5,461 nt of DNA from the NCBI GenBank assembly GCA_023248365.1, contig JAHFER010000129.1, positions 1 through 5,461 of the forward strand, read 5' to 3'. The first letter of the stretch is position 1. Every line of letters starts with the position of its first letter. Origin of the DNA: Nitrospirota bacterium (GTDB taxonomy: Bacteria; Nitrospirota; 9FT-COMBO-42-15; HDB-SIOI813). The notes beneath the pieces were generated by a model. That model had not been told where the DNA came from. It did not search any database and worked only from the letters and a program-made list of their open reading frames with translations. Below are positions 1 to 5,431 of the stretch, piece after piece. The position numbers and the translations under genes were made by a program.

Positions 1-7
1 TGAAAGA

Positions 8-95
8 CGATAAAGTTAATTATGTCTGAACTATATCTAATATACGGAAGCTCATATATCTACAGGGCATTCTATGTCATGGAAAGTAAAAGGTG
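8..95 (+). pseudogene. Decayed duplicate of the polA leader and first ~20 codons
   Basis: Bases 8-80 align without gaps to 1109-1181, the polA leader and first 59 coding bases, with 64 of 73 identical by my count. From ATG to ATG (22-80 against 1123-1181) only 5 of 59 bases differ. Three differences are silent and two change residues: D8 to Tyr, which is the first metal-binding Asp of the 5' nuclease, and A19 to Val. After base 80 an extra 8 bases precede a last match of seven bases (AAAGGTG, 89-95), and then similarity stops. The frame stays open to a stop at 213, but the residues after ~20 come from the hairpin that follows and resemble nothing known. I read this as a non-functional fragment, not a 63-residue gene. 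It forms the left member of a direct repeat whose right member is the start of the intact polA. Confidence 0.85.
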
Positions 96-101
96 GGAAG
101 A

Positions 102-159
102 AATAGGGGGACACTTCCCAGATTGTTATCATAGGAAATACGGGAAGTGTCCCTATATT
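102..159. repeat. REP/MITE-like inverted repeat (GGGACACTTCCC hairpin)
   Basis: Bases 102-119 and 142-159 are inverted copies, 16 of 18 matching, with a perfect 12-base core (108-119 GGGACACTTCCC against 142-153 GGGAAGTGTCCC) and a 22-base loop. A second, competing stem can form between TGGGAAG (94-100) and CTTCCCA (114-120). Imperfect palindromes with alternative pairings are typical of REP/BIME-like elements moved by Y1 tyrosine (IS200-like, REP-associated) transposases, and from memory this core sequence recurs in intergenic DNA of several environmental bacterial groups. No transposase gene lies in the window, so any mobilising enzyme would act in trans. A terminator role is unlikely, because no T-run follows either arm. 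Confidence 0.7.
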
Positions 160-175
160 CTATATTCTCCCCAAT

Positions 176-204
176 TTGCAATAGATAAAAGTGTCTGCTA
201 TTCT
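176..204 (+). promoter_or_regulatory. Candidate promoter for the Uma2-family gene
   Basis: TTGCAA (176-181) lies 17 bases before TATTCT (199-204), and a TG at 196-197 adds an extended -10 element. Each hexamer matches the sigma-70 consensus at 4 of 6 positions. The 44 bases to the start codon at 248 would leave a short leader containing the Shine-Dalgarno GAGGTG at 237-242. It sits just after the hairpin at 102-159, so it would have arrived with, or been created by, the inserted DNA. This is a pattern match in AT-rich sequence only. Confidence 0.3.
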
Positions 205-247
205 ATAAAATAAACTGTAATGAGTTGGAAGTAATAGAGGTGATTAT

Positions 248-820
248 ATGGGTGCAGGGGTTTTAATACACAGGTTTGATACTAAGGATTATCATCGCCT
301 GATTGATGCCGGTGTTCTGCATGAAGATGACAGGGTTGAGCTTATTGAGGGGAGGATTGTTGATATGACACCGATAGGAACAAGGCATTCAGCATGTGTG
401 AACCGCCTGAACACTATATTTGCTCAAAAATTACAAGGACAATCAATCGTAAGTATTCAAAATCCTATTCAGTTAGCTGAACAATCGGAACCAGAGCCGG
501 ATATTGTTTTATTAAAATACCTGGAAGATTTCTATTCTGATGAATTGCCGGAGTCAGAGGATGTATTACTGTTGATTGAGGTTGCAGACAGCTCCCTCGA
601 TTATGACAGAAACACAAAGATACCATTATATGCAAAGGCAGGCATTTTAGAGGTCTGGCTTGTAGACCTGCTGGAGAATTGTATTGAGATATACATGTCT
701 CCTTATGCAGAAGGCTATGAGACCAAAAGACTTATAAGGAATGAGCAGTCTGTATCCCCGCAGAAATTTCCTGATATAAACCTGACAGCAAACCAGATTC
801 TTGGGATAAAAACATCATAA
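248..820 (+). CDS. Uma2 family (DUF820) putative PD-(D/E)XK endonuclease
   Basis: The 190-residue product has the usual length and pattern of the Uma2/DUF820 family, a restriction-endonuclease-like fold. Visible motifs, in order, are the N-terminal DRVELIEGRIVDM (about 28-40), the TPIGTRHSACVNRL segment (41-54, with H47), EPEPDIVLL with the likely catalytic D85, LLIEVADSS with E111, K124 displaced into the following helix (RNTKIPLYAKAG), and the closing strand VWLVD (136-140). All key acids and the lysine are present, so the gene looks intact. The start is supported by GAGGTG (237-242) five bases before the ATG. The biological role of this family is largely unknown; nuclease activity is inferred from the fold. 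No partner gene is adjacent. It lies inside the ~1 kb segment bounded by the two copies of the polA 5' end, so it may be a passenger of that insertion. Family assignment is confident, function is not. Confidence 0.9.
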   Translation: MGAGVLIHRFDTKDYHRLIDAGVLHEDDRVELIEGRIVDMTPIGTRHSACVNRLNTIFAQKLQGQSIVSIQNPIQLAEQSEPEPDIVLLKYLEDFYSDELPESEDVLLLIEVADSSLDYDRNTKIPLYAKAGILEVWLVDLLENCIEIYMSPYAEGYETKRLIRNEQSVSPQKFPDINLTANQILGIKTS

Positions 821-1049
821 GCGCTGCTGCACTGTAACAACTTTTAATTTATGATTCGTTGAAATGGGTCGGACCACGCTATCCATTTGATTAATTCTAA
901 AAAAAGCATTTACCACAGAGGCCGCAGAGAAAATCTTTAATTAAACACGTAGCATATATCTGGTTAGAAATTTATAATTTGCTTACAGGATTTAGAAGAT
1001 AATCTATGTTAATATAAGCATTATTAAAAAAATCAGAAAGTGGGGGATT
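821..1049. other. Gene-free spacer between the Uma2 gene and polA
   Basis: This is AT-rich sequence with stop codons in all frames and no recognisable gene. Two weak patterns occur. AAATGG (862-867) can pair with CCATTT (883-888) across a loop, but no T-run follows, so it is not a standard terminator. Bases 912-930 (start ACCACAGAGG) resemble the CCACAGAG-type short repeat often scattered in intergenic DNA of environmental bacteria. I cannot find a good sigma-70 promoter for polA here. The best -10-like hexamers (GATAAT at 998-1003, TAATAT at 1010-1015) lack a suitably placed -35. Confidence 0.5.
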
Positions 1050-1130
1050 GTGCTACAGCTTAAAGTTCCAATATCAACTGATGAAATTGTAGAAGCTGTA
1101 AAAAGAATCGAAATAATTAATCATGTCTGA
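1050..1130 (+). pseudogene. Possible antitoxin-like 5' gene remnant overlapping the polA start
   Basis: A 26-codon frame starts at GTG 1050, three bases after a GGGGG run (1042-1046) that could act as a Shine-Dalgarno. It reads VLQLKVPISTDEIVEAVKRI and then six unrelated residues before TGA at 1128-1130. The opening resembles the N-terminus of small antitoxin-like proteins that pair with RelE- or PIN-type toxins, which are normally about 60-80 residues; this is from memory and not searched. Recognisable sequence ends at about base 1109, exactly where similarity to the upstream polA copy begins, which suggests truncation at an insertion junction. The stop overlaps the polA ATG by eight bases, so translation of this frame could feed ribosomes to polA, which has no Shine-Dalgarno of its own. 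It could also be a chance open frame. Confidence 0.4.
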
Positions 1131-1181
1131 ACTATATCTAATAGACGGTAGCTCGTATATTTACAGGGCATTCTATGCCAT
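1109..1181 (+). repeat. Right member of the polA 5'-end direct repeat
   Basis: These 73 bases contain the last 14 bases of the polA leader and the first 59 coding bases. They match 8-80 at 64 positions with no gaps. Similarity stops sharply on the upstream side (1102-1108 match only 2 of 7 bases). The pair lies about 1.1 kb apart in the same orientation and encloses the hairpin, the Uma2 gene and the antitoxin-like remnant. This arrangement is what an insertion with a long target duplication, or a local tandem duplication, would leave. Confidence 0.8.
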
Positions 1182-3801
1182 AAAGGTGCTGTCCAATTCT
1201 AAGGGGCTCCCAACGAATGCGGTGTATGGTTTTACGAATATGCTTCTTAAGATTTTAAATGAGAAGAAGCCGCAGTTGATTGCCATTGCCTTTGATCCTA
1301 AAGGTCCTACCATGCGTCATGAGGCGTATGAGGCGTATAAGGCGCAGAGGCCGAAGATGCCTGAACTGCTGTCAGTCCAGATACCATACATACACCGTGT
1401 AGTGGAGGTGTTTAATATACCGCTCCTGCTGATGGAGGGGTATGAGGCGGATGATGTGATAGGGACGGTTGCAAAAAAGGCGGAAGAGGATGGTAATGAG
1501 GTTATAATTATTTCAGGTGATAAGGATATGTTTCAGCTTATTACTCCGCACGTCAGGATTTATGACCCGATGAAGGACAAGGTCTATAGAGAGGCGGATG
1601 TGCTCGAGAGATTCAATGTAACGCCTTCTCAGGTCGTGGAGATAATGGGTCTGATGGGGGATTCTGCTGATAATATTCCTGGTGTAAAGGGAATTGGAGA
1701 GAAGACTGCAAAGGAACTCATCTCTACCTTTGGCTCGATAGAGAATCTTTTATCAAATCTTGAAGAGGTAAAAAAGCCCAAAGTCCGGAGCCTGCTGCAG
1801 GAACAGGCGGATAATGCAAAACTAAGCAGGGACCTTGCGACCATTCACACGGGTCTGCCAATAGATTTAGATTATGACAACCTTAAGCTCTCTGAACCGG
1901 ACTATCAGAAGATGACGGAACTCTTCAGGGAGCTTGAATTCTCAAACCTTCTCAAAACCCTTTTACCTGCGCAAAAAGAAAATCTGAATGAAAATTACAA
2001 AGAGGTGTCAACTGATTCCGAGCTTGCAGAGATTTTACAAAAGGTATCAGACGCTAAGAGATGTGCTATCTATATTCACGGAGATTCGCCTGATTCGATG
2101 GCCTCTGGCATTTCAGGGATAGGTATTTCTATTAACGAAGATAGGGCGTGGTGTATTCCTTTCCCCGCTTTTGAGAGCTTAAAAGAACAGTTTATGCCCT
2201 TTATCGAAAATCCACAAATCAAAAAATATTCCCATGATATTAAGCGGCATATTATACTGCTTAAACGCCTTGGTCTTGAACCACAGGGATTTGGCTTTGA
2301 TTCCATGATTGCGTCTTATCTTATAAACCCCAGCCGCAGTGATCACAATCTGGATGGTATTGTACTTGAGCATTTACAGGTTCCTCTAATTCTTCCGCAA
2401 GTGGGAAATGACGTAGCTCTGGATTCCCGCTTTCACGGGAATGACGATTTACGGTTACGGATGACGGTCACGGATAACGTAATGTCAGATAAACCCACAA
2501 AGCTTACCTTCCTCTGCCAATATGCTGATTATATCCTTAGACTTGCTGAAATCCTTGAGCAAAAGATGATTGAAACTGGAGTGAAGAAATTATTTGATGA
2601 CATTGAGATACCTCTTGCCGGTGTTCTTGCAGACATGGAGATGGCTGGGATAAAGGTTGATCCTGATATTCTCAGGATGCTCTCAAAGGAGATGGACAGG
2701 GATATGACAGTAATATGTCAGAGGATCTATTTCATTGCCGGGGAAGAGTTTAACATAAGTTCACCCAAACAACTTCAGGTTGTGCTGTTCGAGAAACTCG
2801 GATTGAAACCTGTGAAAAAGACCAAGACTGGCTTCTCTACAGATGAAGGGGTACTTACAGAGCTTGCGCGTCAGCATGATTTGCCGGCAGAGATACTCTC
2901 ATACAGACAGCTTGCGAAACTAAAATCCACCTATACTGATGCCCTTGTCGGCCTTATAAATCCTGAAACACACCGTTTGCATACATCTCTCAGTCAGACA
3001 ATCGCTGCAACCGGCAGGCTATCTAGCAGTAAACCAAATCTTCAGAATATTCCTATACGAACAGAGATGGGCCTTAGGATAAGAGAGGCTTTTGTGGCTG
3101 AAGAAGGCCGTCTATTCCTGTCTGCTGATTATTCCCAGATAGAATTGCGTGTGCTGGCGCACTTATCAGGTGATGAAAAACTTATCGAAGCCTTTAAGCA
3201 GGGGGAGGACATTCATACAAGGACTGCGGCTGAGGTGTTTGGTCTTTCACCGGATGAGATTACCTCAGAGATGCGGAGAAGGGCAAAGGCTGTAAACTTC
3301 GGGATAGTCTACGGGATGAGTCCTTACGGGCTTTCAGCAGATCTTGGTATTTCCCAAAAGGAGGCAAAGGAGTATATAGACAACTACTTTGCCCGGCATA
3401 CGGGTGTAAAGGCCTTTATAGAAAATACCCTGCGGAAGGCAGTGGAAGACGGTTACGTTACAACACTTCTTCACAGGCGGCGTTATATGCCGGAACTTGC
3501 AAGCAGTGATAACAGGATAAAACAATTCGGCGAGCGGATTGCCATAAACACACCTGTACAGGGGAGTGCGGCGGATATAATAAAGATTGCTATGATAAAG
3601 ATTCACAGAAGACTGCATGATGAAAGATTACGAAGTAAGATGATACTCCAGGTTCATGATGAGTTGTTGTTTGAAGTACCGGAAGAAGAATTAGAGCAAA
3701 CAACAAATCTTGTAATAGAAGAAATGGAAGGTGTAATCCCCCTCGCCGTGCCCCTCAAGGTGGATACGGGAACAGGGAAAAACTGGAGCGAGGCAGGTTA
3801 G
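1123..3801 (+). CDS. polA: DNA polymerase I
   Basis: The 892-residue product fills gaps and removes RNA primers and flaps in replication and repair. The 5' nuclease domain (1-~285) shows LIDGSS (D8), GYEADD (106-111), SGDKD (131-135) and the helix-hairpin-helix GDSADNIPGVKGIGEKTA (179-196). The 3'-5' exonuclease-like domain (~310-480) has lost its catalytic acids: FDTET is replaced by IYIHG (316-320), the exo II Asp by R375 or H376, and the exo III site reads FLCQYAD (463-469), so proofreading is probably absent, as in Taq-type enzymes. The polymerase domain has TGRLSSSKPNLQNIPIR (630-646), motif A SADYSQIELR with D669, motif B (R718, K722, F726, Y730) and motif C VHDE with D846, and looks fully active. 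Residues ~427-452 come from a palindromic repeat. The start matches the family N-terminus, but no Shine-Dalgarno precedes it, and translation may be coupled to the frame ending at 1130. It converges with the phosphatase gene. Confidence 0.98.
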   Translation: MSELYLIDGSSYIYRAFYAIKVLSNSKGLPTNAVYGFTNMLLKILNEKKPQLIAIAFDPKGPTMRHEAYEAYKAQRPKMPELLSVQIPYIHRVVEVFNIPLLLMEGYEADDVIGTVAKKAEEDGNEVIIISGDKDMFQLITPHVRIYDPMKDKVYREADVLERFNVTPSQVVEIMGLMGDSADNIPGVKGIGEKTAKELISTFGSIENLLSNLEEVKKPKVRSLLQEQADNAKLSRDLATIHTGLPIDLDYDNLKLSEPDYQKMTELFRELEFSNLLKTLLPAQKENLNENYKEVSTDSELAEILQKVSDAKRCAIYIHGDSPDSMASGISGIGISINEDRAWCIPFPAFESLKEQFMPFIENPQIKKYSHDIKRHIILLKRLGLEPQGFGFDSMIASYLINPSRSDHNLDGIVLEHLQVPLILPQVGNDVALDSRFHGNDDLRLRMTVTDNVMSDKPTKLTFLCQYADYILRLAEILEQKMIETGVKKLFDDIEIPLAGVLADMEMAGIKVDPDILRMLSKEMDRDMTVICQRIYFIAGEEFNISSPKQLQVVLFEKLGLKPVKKTKTGFSTDEGVLTELARQHDLPAEILSYRQLAKLKSTYTDALVGLINPETHRLHTSLSQTIAATGRLSSSKPNLQNIPIRTEMGLRIREAFVAEEGRLFLSADYSQIELRVLAHLSGDEKLIEAFKQGEDIHTRTAAEVFGLSPDEITSEMRRRAKAVNFGIVYGMSPYGLSADLGISQKEAKEYIDNYFARHTGVKAFIENTLRKAVEDGYVTTLLHRRRYMPELASSDNRIKQFGERIAINTPVQGSAADIIKIAMIKIHRRLHDERLRSKMILQVHDELLFEVPEEELEQTTNLVIEEMEGVIPLAVPLKVDTGTGKNWSEAG
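2401..2480 (+). repeat. Palindromic repeat inserted in-frame within polA
   Basis: ATTCCCG (2423-2429) pairs with CGGGAAT (2436-2442) over a six-base loop, and GTGGGAAAT (2401-2409) can alternatively pair with ATTCCCGC (2423-2430). The GGATTCCCGC...CGGGAATGACG pattern is a widespread dispersed repeat, usually intergenic, and its translation SRFHGNDD is a familiar signature where it enters genes. Here it is read in frame as residues ~427-452, with no stop. Downstream come four ACGG units, at 2451, 2457, 2464 and 2470. By comparison with E. coli Pol I, the stretch between the LEHL and QYAD segments is about 14 residues longer here, and the usual conserved linker sequence is missing. The exact edges are uncertain. 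Confidence 0.75.
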
Positions 3802-3876
3802 GTACAATACTGTTCAGCTCAGCCCGAACGGATATTCGGTTCAGATGGCTTAACTGCACAGTATTGAGGTTAGGTA
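3795..3876. mobile_element. 62-base palindromic mini-element with 10-base direct repeats
   Basis: Bases 3805-3866 begin CAATACTGT and end ACAGTATTG, a perfect 9-base terminal inverted repeat. Pairing continues with mismatches inward, and an inner stem CCGAA (3824-3828)/TTCGG (3835-3839) closes a six-base loop. The element is flanked immediately by two perfect copies of AGGTTAGGTA (3795-3804 and 3867-3876), the form expected of a target-site duplication. Removing the element and one flank would leave only seven bases between the polA and phosphatase stop codons. The left flank contains the polA TAG, so the protein is unchanged. No transposase is encoded. The palindrome could also serve as a transcription barrier between the convergent genes, but no T-run follows either arm. 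Confidence 0.65.
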
Positions 3877-3880
3877 TGCT

Positions 3881-4657
3881 TCATATTGTTCTTAACACAT
3901 TAAGCATCTCTTCATGTATCTTCCCATTACTTGCAAGAGTTTCTTTACCGTATATACTGAACTCCCCGCCTTTATAATCACTCAATTTGCCGCCGGCTTC
4001 TTTTACAATAACTGATGCCGCTGCAATATCCCAGGGTTGGAGCTTTGGTTCCCAGAAGCCGTCAAACCTGCCGGAGGCAACATAGCACATATCTATAGTA
4101 GCAGCGCCTGGCCTTCTGATCTCCTGTGCAGTCTTTAAGAATTCTCTGAAGGGTAAAAGATATTCATCCGGGTTTATCCGCCTGTCATATGGAAAACCTG
4201 TGGCAAGAAGTGCTTTATCGAGTGTATCTACATCTGATACGCGTATAGATTTTCCATTAAGGTATGCCCCGCATCCTTCCATAGCAGTGAAGCATTCTTC
4301 CCTTACAGGGTCAAATACAACACCCATGACCATTTTTCCATTTACCTCAAGCCCGATTGAAACTGCGAAGATAGGCAATGAATGCGCAAAATTTGTAGTA
4401 CCGTCAAGGGGGTCTATAATCCAGCGATATGAAGAGACGCTGTTATTGGTGGTCCCCTCTTCTGCCATTATCTGATGATCCGGATAATGGCCGGTTATGA
4501 AAGAAACGATTGCCTCTTCAGCCTGACGGTCTGCAATTGTAACAAGGTTAGCATCCCCCTTGAACTCAATATTGAGTGGCCCTCCCAGGTATTTCAGGAG
4601 CACATCCCCGCCGGCCCTGGCAGCATCCACTGCAACTTTTAGAAATTCATCATGCAT
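3881..4657 (-). CDS. suhB: Inositol monophosphatase family protein (SuhB type)
   Basis: The 258-residue product has the normal length of a bacterial inositol-1-phosphatase, a cytoplasmic Mg2+-dependent, lithium-sensitive phosphatase. The metal and phosphate site is complete: MAEEGT with E67, the signature WIIDPLDGTTNF (79-90) with D82 and D85, and the C-terminal motif QPWDIAAASVIVKEAGG (207-223) with D210. The segment RRPGAATIDMCYVASGRFDGFWE (181-203) is typical of the SuhB branch rather than CysQ or fructose-bisphosphatase-like relatives, although some members act on other sugar phosphates or on histidinol phosphate. In E. coli, SuhB also assists rRNA transcription with Nus factors; whether this one does is not visible. 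The start is well supported by GAGGAG (minus strand, 4669-4664) six bases before the ATG. It is convergent with polA and appears to be transcribed alone within this window. Confidence 0.93.
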   Translation of the reverse strand: MHDEFLKVAVDAARAGGDVLLKYLGGPLNIEFKGDANLVTIADRQAEEAIVSFITGHYPDHQIMAEEGTTNNSVSSYRWIIDPLDGTTNFAHSLPIFAVSIGLEVNGKMVMGVVFDPVREECFTAMEGCGAYLNGKSIRVSDVDTLDKALLATGFPYDRRINPDEYLLPFREFLKTAQEIRRPGAATIDMCYVASGRFDGFWEPKLQPWDIAAASVIVKEAGGKLSDYKGGEFSIYGKETLASNGKIHEEMLNVLRTI

Positions 4658-4682
4658 AATTCTCTCCTCAATTTAAGGCATT

Positions 4683-4706
4683 ACTATAACATAAGTTTTG
4701 TGTCAG
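4683..4706 (-). promoter_or_regulatory. Candidate extended -10 promoter for suhB
   Basis: Read on the minus strand, TGTTATAGT (4691-4683) fits an extended -10 (TGnTATAAT, one mismatch in the hexamer). A CTGACA hexamer (4706-4701) lies upstream, but the 12-base spacing is too short for a normal -35, so any activity would rest on the extended -10. Initiation near 4676 would give a leader of about 20 bases carrying the GAGGAG Shine-Dalgarno. This is a pattern match only. Confidence 0.35.
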
Positions 4707-4710
4707 TTCA

Positions 4711-4729
4711 TGCTGAATATATTTCAGCA
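4711..4729. repeat. Perfect short hairpin upstream of suhB
   Basis: TGCTGAA (4711-4717) and TTCAGCA (4723-4729) form a perfect 7-base stem with a five-base loop (TATAT). It lies just upstream of the candidate suhB promoter. No T-run follows on either strand, so it is a poor terminator candidate. It has the size and symmetry of an operator for a dimeric regulator. No regulator can be named. Confidence 0.4.
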
Positions 4730-4941
4730 CCATATTAATTCAACCAAAGAATATTATCCTTATTGGAAAAGGTGTTTTTGCGCTTTCGGTGAAACAGTTA
4801 AAAAAGATTATTGAGACGCCCTGATTGTCTATATCACCTTTCGCCAAGAATTGCCGGCTAATTGTAAATCAAATTGACAATTTGTAAGGCAAGGTGATGA
4901 GGTTTAGCACGCACAGGCACTGTTTTCCTATATACTGTATC
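4730..4941. other. Non-coding stretch with inverted repeats between suhB and the DUF4143 remnant
   Basis: No complete gene is visible. An open frame from about 4717 to 4824 (plus strand, containing NIILIGKGVFALSVKQLKKI) has no start codon and no family I recognise; it may be a gene scrap. ATCACCTT (4833-4840) pairs with AAGGTGAT (4891-4898), and GCC (4843-4845) with GGC (4888-4890), giving a ~66-base stem-loop. Inside it is the near-perfect 15-base palindrome CAAATTG-A-CAATTTG (4870-4884). A TTGACA hexamer (4874-4879) falls in this palindrome but has no usable -10 at the correct distance. Confidence 0.5.
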
Positions 4942-5367
4942 GTAAAAACACCAAAACTCTAATTATATGACACAGGACTTGCCGCATGGCTTGCAGGCAT
5001 TCAGGATGTTCAGCAGGTCTCCATTAATCCCATGAGAAGCAGTCTTTTTGAAACATTAGTAATCGGAGAACTCCTGAAGAGCAGATATAACCCGGGGCTG
5101 GTGTCCAATCTTTATTTCTGGAGAGATAACACAGGAAATGAGGTTGATGTACTTATCGAAAATGCGGACAAACTCCTCCAGCTTGAAATAAAATCAGGCA
5201 GCACAATAACAAAGGACTACTTCACAGGCATCAAAAAGTGGTTAGAGATAGCAGGCAGTGAGGCTTACAATCCTCATATAATCTATGGCGGCACAGAGTC
5301 TCACATCCGTTCCTGAGTAAAAGTAACATTATGGCGTGACATCCCGAAATTATCTGAAACTATATAA
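4942..5367 (+). pseudogene. 3' remnant of a DUF4143-type ATPase gene, two nonsense mutations
   Basis: The stretch encodes only the C-terminal third of an AAA-type ATP-binding protein with a DUF4143 domain, normally about 370-420 residues. From 4942 the frame reads VKTPKL, a stop (TAA 4960-4962), then LYDTGLAAWLAGI, where intact relatives read KTPKLYFYDTGLA. The family core follows: SSLFETLVIGELLKSRY, SNLYFWRDNTGNEVDVLIE and LLQLEIKSG, which carry the PD-(D/E)XK-like residues, and IIYGGTES. A second stop (TGA 5314-5316) interrupts the end, and the same frame resumes with VTLWRDIPKL and closes at TAA 5365-5367. The N-terminal Walker A and B ATPase domain is missing, and the sequence upstream of about 4942 shows no family similarity. 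The longest uninterrupted frame from an ATG is 5032-5316, but no Shine-Dalgarno precedes it. In relatives, functions are poorly defined (defence or toxin-antitoxin-like roles are suggested). Confidence 0.85.
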
Positions 5368-5431
5368 CATTTTCACTTCCACATCTTTTCATCATATGAA
5401 ATCCGATAGATACGTCAAGCCTTATTTTTTA

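Noticed and set aside
22..213. A 63-residue protein starting like PolA
   Set aside because: Only the first ~20 codons match polA. The rest reads through a DNA hairpin and resembles no protein, and no Shine-Dalgarno precedes the ATG.
1629..3618. Several open frames antisense to polA, and one antisense to the phosphatase gene at 4200-4475
   Set aside because: They lie wholly inside strongly conserved genes, have no family motifs or ribosome sites, and are explained by codon composition of the opposite strand.
3805..3866. Standard rho-independent terminator between polA and suhB
   Set aside because: The stem is long and interrupted, and neither strand has a T-run after it. The flanking direct repeats favour an inserted element, although it may still impede transcription.
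4874..4879. TTGACA as a promoter for the DUF4143 remnant
   Set aside because: No acceptable -10 hexamer occurs 16-19 bases downstream, and the hexamer is part of a palindrome.
4771..4952. Terminal inverted repeats of a 182-base element (GGTGTTTTTGCG and CGTAAAAACACC)
   Set aside because: The right arm encodes VKTPKL of the DUF4143 remnant, so it is gene sequence. The 11 of 12 match is short and A/T-run based, probably chance.
4960..5316. Recoded stop codons in the DUF4143 gene
   Set aside because: The two stops are different codons (TAA and TGA), the 5' part of the gene is missing, and the three intact genes use stops normally, so decay is the simpler explanation.
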